A stretch of 64,000 nucleotides of DNA from the NCBI GenBank assembly GCA_051453625.1, contig JBOZIK010000001.1, forward strand, positions 87,527,810 to 87,591,809, read 5' to 3'. Source of the stretch: Welwitschia mirabilis (taxonomy: Eukaryota; Gnetophyta; Gnetopsida; Welwitschiales). The stretch's first letter is position 1, and every line of letters starts with the position of its first letter. The translations under genes were made by a program, and so were the position numbers. Of this stretch, positions 10,289 to 22,258 are shown in pieces. The notes below the pieces were generated by a model. It was not told the origin of the DNA, made no database searches, and was given only the letters and a program-made list of their open reading frames with translations.

Positions 10289-10300
10289 TGGTATCAGAGC
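10289..10300 (+). promoter_or_regulatory. Primer-binding site, initiator Met-tRNA type
   Basis: TGGTATCAGAGC matches the complement of the plant initiator Met-tRNA 3' end (CCA plus nine bases). Decayed versions precede it at 10,166-10,176 and 10,230-10,240, roughly 60 bp apart, the same arrangement as at 3482-3607. Confidence 0.8.
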
Positions 10301-10659
10301 TCCAGGTTAGAGATTCTAATGGGCATAGTTGTTGTAAGGTTATTATAAGAGCCTTGGTTTTAGATTTAGTTAGGCATAATTATTGCTAAGATAAAAAAAT
10401 TTGTTTTTAAGGAAGATATATTTCTAAAAAGGAATGAGATGGATGACAATGGCATGGTAAGTGACATGCATCATGAACGAATTCTTTCCAACGTCTCTTA
10501 TATGAGTGTGATCTCAGGGGATAAGACAGTTGGGATGTAGACCTTAGTTTACCACAATATTTATTGCTATTTTTTTGCGGTCTCCTAGACACATTGGTCA
10601 GGTGTAAGGTGAAGCTCAGCTCGCATTTAATACTCATTTAAGAAATTAAGAGGGATGGC
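10301..10659 (+). other. Leader region after the PBS; no gene recognised
   Basis: Resembles 5935-6010 just after the PBS. No domain is readable further on. Confidence 0.35.
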
Positions 10660-12720
10660 ATTAACAAGTAGTCCATGCCAGTCACACCGATTACTACGTG
10701 CAGGGAAACTGAAATAATGATCAGACCAGATGCCTTATATTTTAATGTTAAGAAAATATGCAAATGAGACACTTCTCTTCACTTGTACTCAGCCATCCGT
10801 CATGGCCAGATTTGGTATAAACCCTCTTCAATATAATGCTTCCCTCAGTGTCATTCAAGTGAGCAGTAATCAAATGCAAGATAATCCAATTTAGTGTGAG
10901 CATTGGTGGTGAAAACACCCATCTCTAATGAACTGTAAAATGTTAGAAAATGCCAGCTCGGATGTGCCAAAGAAAATGTTTGACAAATCTAATTCACAAA
11001 ATAACATATCTCTTATTTACTCCATCCACATAGGCCTAGTTTATCTTAACGACAGAGCTGGATTAATTGAGCATTCTAGTTAAATTTTCTTCTCAATGTT
11101 CCTTTACTGATTTTCAAACCTTTTAGTATTTATCTTTTCCTTAATTTAACTCTTATAAATGACAAGCTATTTCTCATAATATTTAGTCATTACCAAAGTG
11201 TATGATACCATTTAAGATAGAAAATAGTCCTGGGTAGAAATCACTCATTTTGAAGAGGAAATATGGTAGTGAGAACATTTAAGTCAAGGCTACTTTGATG
11301 AATATGGATGAGGAGCATGACAAAGACGAAGAAAATGATGAGTACGAAGAAAAGGTTGAAGACAATCAAGAGATGCAGAGCACTCCAAAAGGTGCATGAA
11401 GAAGTTGAAGATATGATGAAGTGAGTATAGAGGCAAAGATGATTAAGCATTCATTTTGCAATATTTTGTAAAGAAAGTATAAACCAAAGTAGGTTATGTC
11501 TGTCTACATTTTGATGTTCTAGTAGTTTACTAAATTAATGTGATCATGTTTTATGCCTAGTTTGTTTAATATTATCAAGTTTGAAGGAAATGATCCTCTT
11601 TTATCTTCTATGATTATAACAGTTATGAATGTCTTAGCGACGATTGTTTCGATCTTTAACATTAATAAGCTTAGAAGGAGGTTTTTTTATTTGAATGCAT
11701 TAAGTACAATCTATTGAGAATTAAATAAGACAATGGATCTACGTATGTTAGCACATCAAATTTGAGAAGAAGCACAAAATTGAACTTAAAATCAATTACA
11801 ACATTATAGGAATGGAATTGGCTATGCTTGGACTTAACTCAATTCTTATGGATATTGCCATGCTTATTCTTGTGCTAAAGCATAATGTCAAGAAGAACAT
11901 CATTGCAAATTCGTTTAGAAGACATCATTCTAATGTTAAAAAGGTTAAGATTTCATATTTTTTAAGTAACAACAAGCAAACCAAGGTATTGAAACTACCT
12001 TTAAAATTTACTAGTCTATATAAGTATTATTCCTTTAGCTAATTCCATGGAAATCAATCAAAACAAAAGGCCATATGAATAAGAATCTACAAACTACGTA
12101 GATATGATTGATAATGAGCCAACTATTATAATCAAAGGATTGAAAGTCAACAAATTTTTAAGTGATTTTCCTTCAATTATTAATAGCAATACTATGCAAT
12201 TAAACCTCAATATTCCTAAAGTCTAAGAACTTTATTATTGATATCAGGAGGAAGAAAAGATGACACATATGATTTTGGTAGAAAATTCATTCAACAATGG
12301 GATGACTAACTAGTTTTCTTTTGAAATAATCTATGTAATTAATTTAATCTAGCACTTTGAATCTTTAAAACTAAAACATGCTTTCATATACTAGGATAAA
12401 AGAGACAATGGTTTCTACTCATATTTTGGAAATTCTTGTTAAATCCTNNNNNNNNTAGCCTACCTCCACACATTTAGGACCTTTCATGTTTGCTTTAATG
12501 AAAGGTTCAAAAATGTTTAAAAAAAAAATATGATGTCATCTACTAGCATTTGGAATAATATGCTCATGATCTTATTTCTGAAAATAACACTATAAAACAT
12601 TTAGTTAGTAACATTTTAAAGATGTCTTTTTACTTGTAGTAGTTTTCAAGTCAAGTAGATATTAAGCTTTTATTTAAAGTCTTTCTCAGATCTAATTAGG
12701 CCTTACTCTACTGTTAATAA
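10660..12720 (+). mobile_element. Duplicated retroelement-associated unit, copy 2
   Basis: Direct diverged copy of 6620-9000, placed after the PBS at 10,289 just as copy 1 follows the PBS at 5923. It lacks the ~340-bp insertion present in copy 1. The acidic stretch here reads MNMDEEHDKDEENDEYEEK (about 11,299). An 8-N gap lies at 12,448-12,455. Downstream short open stretches such as GLKVNKFLSDFPSIINSN (about 12,139) have no family that I recognise. Confidence 0.6.
11385..11697 (+). pseudogene. Fragment of an STP-type monosaccharide/H+ symporter, copy 2
   Basis: Same fragment as 7681-7998. Readable pieces are EEVEDMMK, IEAKMIKHSF, RKYKP, INVIMFYA, IKFEGNDPLLSS, VMNVLATIVSIFNI and LRRRFFYL. 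These follow the order of the central loop and helices 7-8 of plant STP sugar symporters, ending at the GRR(F/K) loop motif. It shares with copy 1 the TAA before RKY, the double TAG before FT, the one-base loss before INV and the two-base loss after FYA. The two copies therefore come from an already broken ancestor. Copy 2 extends slightly further (RRRFFYL) because copy 1 has lost that loop to frame shift. It is a non-functional fragment with no neighbouring STP exons found. Confidence 0.8.
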
Positions 12721-15194
12721 GTAGTAAGGTAAAATACCCTTATGCTTTCTTCCTTAAGCTCATTAAAAAGTTATTGTAATGATATTCTTAAGTTGTGATT
12801 GGTATTGTCTAATAGATTATTTACAAGATCCATACATACATGGTTTTCAAACGTGGAAGAATCACTAGTCATTGCACTNNNNNNNNNNNNNNNNNNNNNN
12901 NNNNNNNNNNNNNNCTCCATCCATCTGTTATTATTTGTTTTTCTTTTCCTCTAAAACATTTTCCTTTGATAAATTGAGCTACTTGAGTCCATCCTCAAGT
13001 AAGTATGTCCTTCCTCATTGAGCATAGAGAAGATAAGAAAAACAACTTATGCAAGTCAAAATGCTAGAAAACGCTAGGATTATGAGGATTTTAAAATTAG
13101 AAAATAAGAAACATGAATACATTTTTTCTTTTTGATGTATTACTTACTTTTTCTTGATGTTTCAAACCTATAATCAAATAAAAGAAATAACAATAGTACA
13201 TCTAGATAGAAAGGAATACAATTCATTTAGAAACACTAATCTACAAGACAAGGAGAAGCACATAGAACACTCACGTTTTAAATTTAATAGATTAGACCTA
13301 CAACAACTTAGAAGATAACTTGAAATCAAATTATGAAAATGGAACTCAAAAAAACTTCTATGCATAGGAATTGATGTCATAAAGAAATGAAGTAAACTCC
13401 ATGAACCATATCCAAGCATGTGATTGGTTATTTTTCCCTTATACTAAAGCATGTTCCTTAAAAACTTACCTGCAAATTCTAAACCCTATATTTTCCATTA
13501 AAACTTAACAAATGACTATTTTTCACTAATTTCTTCTTCTATGGAAGAAGTAGATCTAGCATATGATTCATTTAGTAATATGTATAAATCCTTTTCTTCA
13601 TTATGGCTCATCTTAAAATACTCTATTTAATCCTTATTTTCTTGGGTATTGCTCATAGATGATACTTGAGACATCATAAGTAGTTATCAAGCAAAGCAAA
13701 ATGCTCCGAGGATGGAGGAAATGACTATCCATTAAGATGCCATGACAGAGTCATCAAGTAAATGTAAAATGATTCTAAGGAAGAAAGGAAAATAAATGTC
13801 TACCAAGACACTAAGAGAAATCATTACACAGGTGGGTAACATTTGGCTTGGACAAACATTAAGTATTTGAGAAAGTAAGACAAGCCATTTATAATAAAAG
13901 GTTTACATGCTAGACAGTTGTTTTTCGTTCATTAAACTTGAAAATAGAAAGGAAGAAAAAGTAGGGAAAAAAAATGGAGGAAGAACATTTGAATGAATAT
14001 CTTGAAAATGAATTTAAAAATAATTATTTTAATCAGTAGCTAAATAAAAAAAATTGAATGACATAAGCATGTCCATATATAAAAAATGCAGCTTAAATGA
14101 GTCTTGTCTATTTCTTATTTAACAACCTTTCATTTCTATGGTTTACATAGCCTATGTATCTTTGATTTCCAATGATCTCCTACTTTAATATACAATTAAT
14201 TCCTTTAACATGTTATTGCATTTATAAATCTTTTCAACATGACTTGTTAAGTACATAATGTTTCTTGTTTGTCATCATGTTTTTCTTTATAATTTTTAAA
14301 TAACCATGCATATTTTATTTAAACTTAAGAAACATTATTATTAGCTATATATTGTAACAAAATCTTCTCTACTTTCTTATTTCTTAAATCTTCTTGCCTT
14401 TAGTCATTAAAAATTGGGTGTTTTCTATGTTATTTATTCATTTTGTGACATCTAAATTATTGCAAAAATGTTACTCATTGGTGCTAGAATAGTCTTTACT
14501 CATTATTTTTGAGTTCAAATATGATAAGTTAGGTATTAGAAACATTTAAGTTAAATTATGATGTTTTCTTAAGAGAACAATCAAATTTCTTATGAAAATC
14601 CAACAAGCAGTACATTGAAATTCATTCTCTATTGGAATTTCTTTCCTCACTAAAGTTGTGATGTATTTAGAAAATTGATCTTACATGTATCTCTTGTAGT
14701 TACTTCTTCAATCTTTCCCCTAATAACATGAAATAGAAAAATAAAATAATTTTCAAATAGAATCTATACTTGAACTACCTTACTGAAAAAGTACTTTATG
14801 CATACATTTCTATGCTCAGATGTTAGCATGTTATTATATAATACCTTGTTTTAGAACTAAGGGTTTACTGCATTTATGAAGGTATACAAATAAGATTGAT
14901 TACACTTTATAGAAATATATGCAAATGTATAGGTTAATCATCAAACAAAATAGCAGTTCATTTTCTCAACTTTTTGGCTTATCTTAGAAACCTTTATATC
15001 ATTATCAACAAAGTTTATCATCAGTATTAATCAAGTTTTCTTTCTTAGTTACCTTTGACCTATATAATATAATCCTTAGTGGCATGCTAAAGAAATAAAT
15101 GAACTTATTTCACATTGAATCCTTTACTTATTAGGCTTTAAGATGATTTATTATACATATAAGCTGTTGAAGTGGAAATTCAACTAAATTAGAC
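12721..15194. other. AT-rich region with no recognisable gene
   Basis: No conserved domain, LTR end or PBS was seen on either strand. It includes a 36-N gap (12,879-12,914). The 81-codon open frame on the minus strand at 13,174-13,419 shows no family signature and is treated as chance. Confidence 0.5.
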
Positions 15195-15846
15195 ATGGAA
15201 AAGTGTCAAAGACACAGTGGTAGAAGTACACAACAAAAGAGTATAGTGTCAAAGAGGTGTACACGTTTTGAACTTAATACAATAAATTTAGGAGTATGTA
15301 TCATAATTTGGAGTAAGAGATTGTTAGGTTGCCATATTAAAGTTGTAGTTTTAGACTTAATAGTTCAAGCATATTTTGATTTTGATCAAAGTAAAAAGGT
15401 TGTTGAGATACTTTGACATATGAAATTGTAAGATTTTAATCATGAAGTAAGATTTTTAATCTTAAAAAAGGGGAAATATTTAAAGTTCATGTATAANNNN
15501 NNNNNNTTTTGAAACTTGATATACTAATGTACTACAACTTCTAGATCTTACACCACGAAGTCAAATGAAGGATAGAGGAAGAAGAGAATTCCTAAAGGCT
15601 TGATTATTTCAAACATAAGATATGATTGGTGTTATCATGATCTTAATTAGTAAGCATGTGGATAATAGTATAATCTATTCAATAATTTATATATGGCATT
15701 GAAGGAAGATAAATTCAACATTAGTACAATGATTAGAAGAAAGAGTAGAAGCTGATTGAAAATATAAAATAAATGTATTATAGTAAATAATTAAGCTTTC
15801 TTATTTAAGTTTCAAGGATGAAAATTTTTAAGAGGTGGAGAAATAT
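15195..15846 (+). mobile_element. 3' internal end of an L1-family element (copy 2), with polypurine-like tract
   Basis: Diverged copy of 1-832. It ends in a purine tract AAGAGGTGGAGAAA (about 15,832-15,845) immediately before the LTR. A 73-codon open frame (15,195-15,416) covers the conserved block, but it corresponds to stop-ridden sequence in copy 1, so it is not a gene. A 10-N gap lies at 15,497-15,506. Confidence 0.5.
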
Positions 15847-16495
15847 TATGTTCATAATTTTAAGGTCAAGAGATTTTCTTAAAAACTAAATTAAAATAAT
15901 TTTATTATTATAAAGTCTACAAACTAATGTATTTATTTATATTTATATTCTAAAAAAATTTTGTGCTTAAAAGATATTCATATTGTATTACCTATAATAT
16001 TACTTTGTTGTAGTAATCCTTAGTTATTATAACCTTGAATGACAATGTTAGTGGTTTTGATAGTGGGCAAATTAATGGATTTTGTTGATATTATTTTTAG
16101 TTATAAAATCATTATGTCATCTTTTATTTTTAAATCTCCAACTAATATAGATGTCATGCTATTAAGGTGCTATTGTATTAAAGATTGTGCTTTGAGTTTC
16201 TTTGTCTTGTGAAGACTAAAATATTAATTTATAATCTTCAAGAATATTCTTGTAATTATGATGATATAATTTACTTAATATTATTATTAATCCTTCCTAG
16301 AATTTATGCATTATTTATTTTCTTCATTATTATAAAAAAAAGTGATAAAATAGAAAGCATTATTTTTATATTATTAAAGCATCCAGTGGCCAAGAAATCT
16401 TTTATGAGATGTTATGAAACCTTCACTATTACTATTGGCTCATGATGTGTCATTCTGTATTTTTGAGCTATTTCACTTCACTCACATTCTCTCAT

Positions 16496-16503
16496 TATAA
16501 ATA
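16496..16503 (+). promoter_or_regulatory. TATA box of LTR copy 2
   Basis: TATAAATA conserved in position with 1411-1418. Confidence 0.5.
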
Positions 16504-16931
16504 AGCTTCTTTTTTCCTCAAGTCTAGATTATTTTTTAAAAATGTTTTACTTTAAATCTTGGAGTTTAGGAAGTCTAGAAGCTTTGGAAACTTGAAAGAT
16601 CTTCGAAGTCCTCGTATACCATGATTTGATAGAGATATGGATCTATGTCTTCTTACTTTAATATTTGTCCCTTTTTGTATGCATTTCATTATTGTATTTG
16701 TTGTATTTCATTTCTTGCAGATCAAATATAAACATGTGTAATGCTTGATAAAATTAGAATCAATCCTTATTCTAAGTATCAACTCCTACTACTTTCTGTA
16801 CTCGATGTTTTAATATTATAAATGTAAGTTGTTCTTGTTATGGGTTGATACTTCATGATTATACCTTTATCATAGTTCTCTTAACATCATGATTTCTTGT
16901 GAACTTATAGTTATGTAATTCTACATCATTG

Positions 16932-17166
16932 TATGAGGTAGTGGAAGGTGAGAATTCCACAGATCATCAAATTAGGAAGTGGAGATAATAGATTGACCAC
17001 AAATCACTGAATGAGAGAGTGAAGTGAATAAAATTTGAAAATATTATATAATAACCAAAAATCGCTAAATGAAGTAGTGGGCTTTACAGATCACCAAATG
17101 AAGTAGTAAAGTGAATACAATGTGAAAATATTATATGAGAAGCATAGATCACCAAATAATGCAGTG
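16932..17166 (+). repeat. GAGGCAGTG-core minisatellite, copy 2
   Basis: Six decayed cores (e.g. GATCACCAAATGAAGTAGT at 17,089) with AT-rich spacers, homologous to 1941-2265. Confidence 0.65.
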
Positions 17167-17594
17167 AAGTAATTGAAATATGAAAAAGTTTATTCTTATT
17201 TCATAAGCATAAGTTCATTGTTCTTATGATATAACTTATTCTTGAAGTCCTTACTTTTATCATCTCTATCTTAAACTTTGAAAAAAATTTACCTTGTTTT
17301 ATCTTACTTGCCTAGATCATACTAGGAGATATGAGATTTTCATAATTCTTATTCCATATTCCTTGTATGACAGGTGGAAAAACTAGACTATGAATATTAA
17401 AAAAGACATAAAGATGTAAAGGATTATTATACTAGTATTTTTGGCAAATTTTGTAGAATGAACTTATATTTTCTTATGAATCCTGAAATTTTTCAAAACT
17501 TATATGATTGTGATTATAAAATATTATGTATCTTTCTTGAATAATATTTCATTTGATATGCATTGATAATTACACTCTATTATTATTATGTATG

Positions 17595-17703
17595 TGTTGT
17601 AGTACGTATTTGTGCAAGTTTTTACATTCAAAGAGATCCTATCATTTATAACCAAAATAGATAGCTTACACAATACATCACACTAGTATAGTTGAGGGTA
17701 GAC
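17595..17703. mobile_element. 109-bp terminal fragment of the gypsy-B LTR, cut by a gap
   Basis: Close copy of 18,702-18,810, starting at the same TGTTG(C/T)AGT terminus and stopping at a 100-N gap (17,704-17,803) after GTTGAGGGTAGAC. Confidence 0.8.
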
Positions 17704-17803
17704 NNNNNNNNNNNNNNNNNNNNNNNNNNNNNNNNNNNNNNNNNNNNNNNNNNNNNNNNNNNNNNNNNNNNNNNNNNNNNNNNNNNNNNNNNNNNNNNNN
17801 NNN

Positions 17804-18701
17804 CAAACCTAGACTAGGCTTGTAAGATGTAAAAGAAAGGACTATAGAATAATGTTGTAAGAGAGTAGAATAGAAAAAGAAAATTCTGTTTTATTGTGTG
17901 TATTTGAGGAGGCAAACTAGAGGAAAGAACAAAATATCTTGGTGCAACAATTTTGTTATAGATGCAAATACTGATACCAAGAATTAAACTAGAATCTTAT
18001 CATTTGAGTGTGTAATCAAATAGATGGAATCATTCAACACAAGAGGATTAAACATGTAGACTTTGTCTACTTGAAGCCATAGAAGATGAACTTCACGTTC
18101 TGCTAGTGTGCTACTATACTGCATTTTTTAGAAGTAAATGGAATATTGCTAGTGCAAAATTTTATGAATTGTTTGCCATGCCTCCATTGGTGTTGGGACA
18201 ATTCCCTAAAGACGTGTTTAAATTGCATGAGTTTTGGACACATCCGATGCATTCAATGAATGATTGTATTTGTCAGTCTGGCAAATTCTGTCAGTCTACC
18301 CCAAACATAATAAAACATACTTTCAATAAATTAAATAAATTAATTACAAATTTGTTGATTACATTAATGGAATTCATATAAATCAACTTGAGGACGAAGC
18401 CTAAAGTTTCTTATGATTTAATGTATCTTGAAGTTACTTTCAATTAAAGTCTATATGCTTGAAGTTGTATTGAGACATACTCTCAAATGTTCTTGCTAAC
18501 GTTTAATCATTTGGTGGTAGAAGGTTGAGACATGATCTTAATCCTACTAGCCCCAATGGCTTTGCGAGTATAATTTATAGACTGGTTTTGTATGTTCATC
18601 GATATTGGTTCAATAAAGTGATGTGCATACCATTCATGTATAAAGTGGTGTTATGTACCTATGTGTTATTGTTCTTCATGGAAAATTTGATTCTTGATTA
18701 A
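17804..18701 (+). other. Unassigned segment between two gypsy-B LTR ends
   Basis: A 91-codon open frame (18,106-18,381) is the longest and shows no domain that I recognise. Just after it, ACTTGAGGACGAAGCC (about 18,388) resembles the C-terminal coding end and pre-polypurine region of some plant gypsy pol genes. It may be the tail of a separate + strand element. Evidence is thin. Confidence 0.3.
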
Positions 18702-19784
18702 TGTTGCAGTGTGTATTTGTGCAAAATTTTACATTCAAAGAGATCCCATCATTTATAACCAAAATAGATAGCTTACACAATACATCACACTAGTATAGTT
18801 GAGGGTAGACCTAAAATGTCATATCTCATTGAAGTTTATGAGATAAGACTCAGGTTTCTTTGCAAAATAATACTTAGAAATAAAGAATGATGGAAGGAAA
18901 TGAAGATATAATGCAAGATGCAATATGTAATCTAAACTAACATGTAATGCAAAAATAACCCTAATTCTACTTGCTTTCAGCCTTAACAAAGCTTGTCATT
19001 GATGATCTATATCATCCAAGAAATTATCACCAGTTCAAAGGTAATCATAAATCATAAGGGTAATCAGAAAATCTAAGATGCAAATATGAAAAAAAGGAGA
19101 TCAAGTTTTGTATTAAAAAAGTAATAACATCTAGGTTACAAAATAGCTGGGCCTCAATGGAGGATACATAGCCCTTCACTAAGTACACATCTTTCTGTAA
19201 CACTCAAGATGGATCTTCCATCCTTTGACCTCTTATCATAAGGATTTTTGGTGCAAAAAAAAAATAAGAATAAGAGTGGAGAGGAGGAAGGTGATGGCTT
19301 ATTTATAAAAAAATATAGTAGAAAAGGATAAATAATAGGTGTAGAAAGGTGCACTTATTTACAACTCAGAAACAGACTAAATGGTCAAGGGAATCTATCA
19401 AAGTTAGTTATATATTAGTGTTATTTGAGCTATTATTTGAACAACAATGGGGATGACAATATATTATAAAATATTCTCAAAATGATAACTCAGCAGTCTA
19501 CATCAGCAGTTGTTATCCTGCCTATCATAAGGACGACAAAGGAAACAATGACTTTCTTTGATTATTTCTTTGAAGAGAACTTAGCATTTTTATTATGAAT
19601 CCTTCTTCAAATCTCTATGCATCATAAAGTACCTTTAATACATCAAATTTGGATAAGAATCATACTTTTTTTAGATTTTCTCTTGTATGTCTAAAATCCT
19701 CATAATTGCACCTAAACCTATATAAAATCCCTAGAAAACAACTCATAAAACCCCATCAAATAACCATAAATTAGCAGTGTAACA
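18702..19784 (-). repeat. 3' LTR of gypsy element B
   Basis: 1,083 bp. On the minus strand it starts TGTTACACTGC and ends ACTGCAACA. It is colinear with 24,933-26,009 over almost its whole length (for example, CTTTGACCTCTTATCAT occurs in both). Confidence 0.8.
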
Positions 19785-19797
19785 TAACCTTCCACTT
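19785..19797 (-). other. Polypurine tract of element B
   Basis: AAGTGGAAGGTTA on the minus strand directly abuts the TGTTACAC start of the 3' LTR. Confidence 0.6.
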
Positions 19798-22258
19798 AGC
19801 CTTTGTCAGTCCCTAATAAAAACAAGATGAAAAAAACATAATTGTAAGCCAATTTGTTTTTTAAAACTTAAATCTAGAAGTTATAAAACAGGCTTATAAA
19901 ACACATCAAATAGATAAATGACAAGTAATGCATAATGTGTATGAAAATTTTGAAAATTTTATGTTATTAAATCTTTGAATTAAGTTAAAAATTTTTGAAA
20001 ATGATCCATCAAAATGGCTCTCTGAACCCGCTCCCCCCGCCTCATCCAACGAAAAAGCAATATGTCCCATATTGGAAAATAAAGCAAAGAAAGTAAATGG
20101 AAGTAAGAAGGTTGGTAAAAGATGGTAAGAATGAGGACAATATTTAAAATTAAAAGAAAAGATAAGTAATGTTAGATTTGAAAAATATAGAGATATGAAA
20201 TAGAAAAAGAAAAAAATGGACAATAAAAATGTTTCATTACAAAAAGAACATGAGCATTGCTTATAATACCAAAAACACTTATCTAAGAAAGAAATTATCT
20301 TTTATTAAAAATTTAAACAAGGAAAACATGCTAAGAAAATACAGTAATGACTTTAAAATAATTAACCTAACCACACAAGAAAACATGAAGAATGGATATA
20401 ATATAATATAAACAAAAGATACCAATTTGATATTTTATCCTAGCAGACTCCCATGAAAGTAATCATAACATCACTTAATATGAAAAAAGCATGACTTAAT
20501 GTACAGAAATTCCATTTGATAAGATAGTGATTATGATGATGCTAGAATAAAATTCTTTAGATAATGAATGATCAGACTAAAGAATTACTGAAAAATGAAC
20601 TCTTCTTCCATCATTTCAAAACAAACTCCCAAATTTTAAGAAATGAAATGATCATGTTGAAAAACTAAGAGTCTAGAAAAAAAGTAATTCTTTGATGATA
20701 TCAAAAACACCACTAATCCCATAAGCTTAAATTTTAAATACAACTTTATTATCCATGATGAGGCGAGTGAAATCATAGTTAGAGAAGTGAGGGCCAACGA
20801 AGCATGGCCAACTGACCTCTTAATAGAGTTCCCATAGCTATCATATTACACTATCAAAGGCTTATTTTAGAAATATTTATCCCAATGTACTTGTGGTAGG
20901 ATATTATGATGACCATGTTTTTAGCAAAAATATAAAACATAATAGTCTTTATTTCATAGTTCTTTTTTTTTTTTTTAACATTCTACATAACCATACACTC
21001 TAAAATACAAAGGTGAAAATCATAAGATTAAGATAGAAAATAACACTCTTAAACAATCTAAAACCTTTTCACCATTAAGAAAAACATCAAAAATAAAGAA
21101 TCTTCCTTTAATTGAAGTTTATGGACTTATGAATGTCCTAATATTGGGTGAATCTAATTTTATCACTAAATGCCCAAGTCAAAAGACTAATCATGGAAAT
21201 AAATACATAAATCATGTTTGAAAGATGATCAAGTAATGTTATAATAATCTTTCAAAGGAAATATCTAAGAGAAAATTTAGTCAGTTTACTTGTAAAATTC
21301 CAATTTTTATCCATCAACTTCCTAAAATTCTCAAGTAGTCAAGTTAAAAAGTTAAACAAAGTTATAACAAAGTATTTTTTAAAATACAAAAAAACAAAAA
21401 TCAATATTTTATTGACTGTCGTACTACTTATCATCCAAACAACATAGATTATGATAGAGATAGATAATCAGAAAATTATCAAAAAACACAAAAATTTATT
21501 ATAAATCTAGAAAACTTAACAAAGCTAACTATCATCCATATTATCATGGGGATGACATGTGAGATGATAGATTATTATGATAAAAATAAAAAAATAGATA
21601 CTGCAAATAGAAAAAAAACTAAAATCAGAAAAATAAAAACAGAGACTCTCAAAATAAAAAAACTTCAAATAAAATGGTAAGGCAAATAAATTTTATTTAA
21701 TTCTTAAATCTAATTCACACTTTTATTGAAAAATAAAGAAGGAAAAACTAAGGATCTATTTTGGTTTTAAGATTTGTAAAGAAATAAGGTCCAAACCAAA
21801 AATTTACTAATTTATAAAACATAAGAGATGTGTAATTATTTTCAAGTAAAATTAATTGAATAAAGAGAGGACTAATGGAGAGCACTCTATGATGCCACAT
21901 TAAAGCACAAATTTTGGAAGTCAAAGGGGAGAGGAATGATAACTTTGATAAATTTTCATGGAATGTAAAAGTTTTATTTTGATTATTATAAATAAAATTA
22001 AGTCTATTAAAAACATTTTTCTCATAAAGATTTAAATTATGATTCCCAATTGGTTCATGTAATGGACAATCTCCCTCAAGGTGTGAATCTAGATATTGGA
22101 CTTCCTTGCATTTTAAAGGTTTTAATTCTTCAATTCATTATTAGGTTTATCATCACAAAACACATTCTCATTTGATTTCTTCTCTCTTTCTTTAAGGGGA
22201 TGATGTTGTAGGAATAAAGTTGGTTTTATATTATCTTCAATATTCATTTCATCATTAC
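19798..22258. other. Internal region of element B without readable domains
   Basis: Expected position of the rest of pol, but no RT, RNase H or integrase motif could be read. A small C-rich patch (20,028-20,045) and A/T tracts occur. Immediately downstream of protease on the minus strand is a short readable run (VQYLDSHLEGDCPLHEP, about 22,070-22,120) that I do not recognise. Confidence 0.45.

Larger units (their letters stand above)
15847..17594 (+). mobile_element. Long terminal repeat, family L1, copy 2 (truncated)
   Basis: It matches LTR copy 1 in order: start after the purine tract, TATAAATA at 16,496-16,503, the GAGGCAGTG-core minisatellite (16,932-17,166), and a block matching 2340-2480 (TCATACTAGGAGATATGAGA, about 17,318). 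The 37-bp minisatellite is not recognisable. Homology stops by 17,594, where an unrelated LTR end begins, so later insertion or rearrangement removed its 3' part. Confidence 0.7.

Noticed and set aside
10289-10300. tRNA-like match
   Set aside because: Only the 12 bases complementary to the tRNA 3' end are present; it is a primer-binding site, not a tRNA gene.
15195-15416. 73-codon open frame
   Set aside because: The homologous sequence at 50-420 has stops, and no domain is recognisable.
18106-18381. 91-codon open frame as a host gene
   Set aside because: No family signature or gene structure; it lies between LTR ends, so I only list the region as unassigned.
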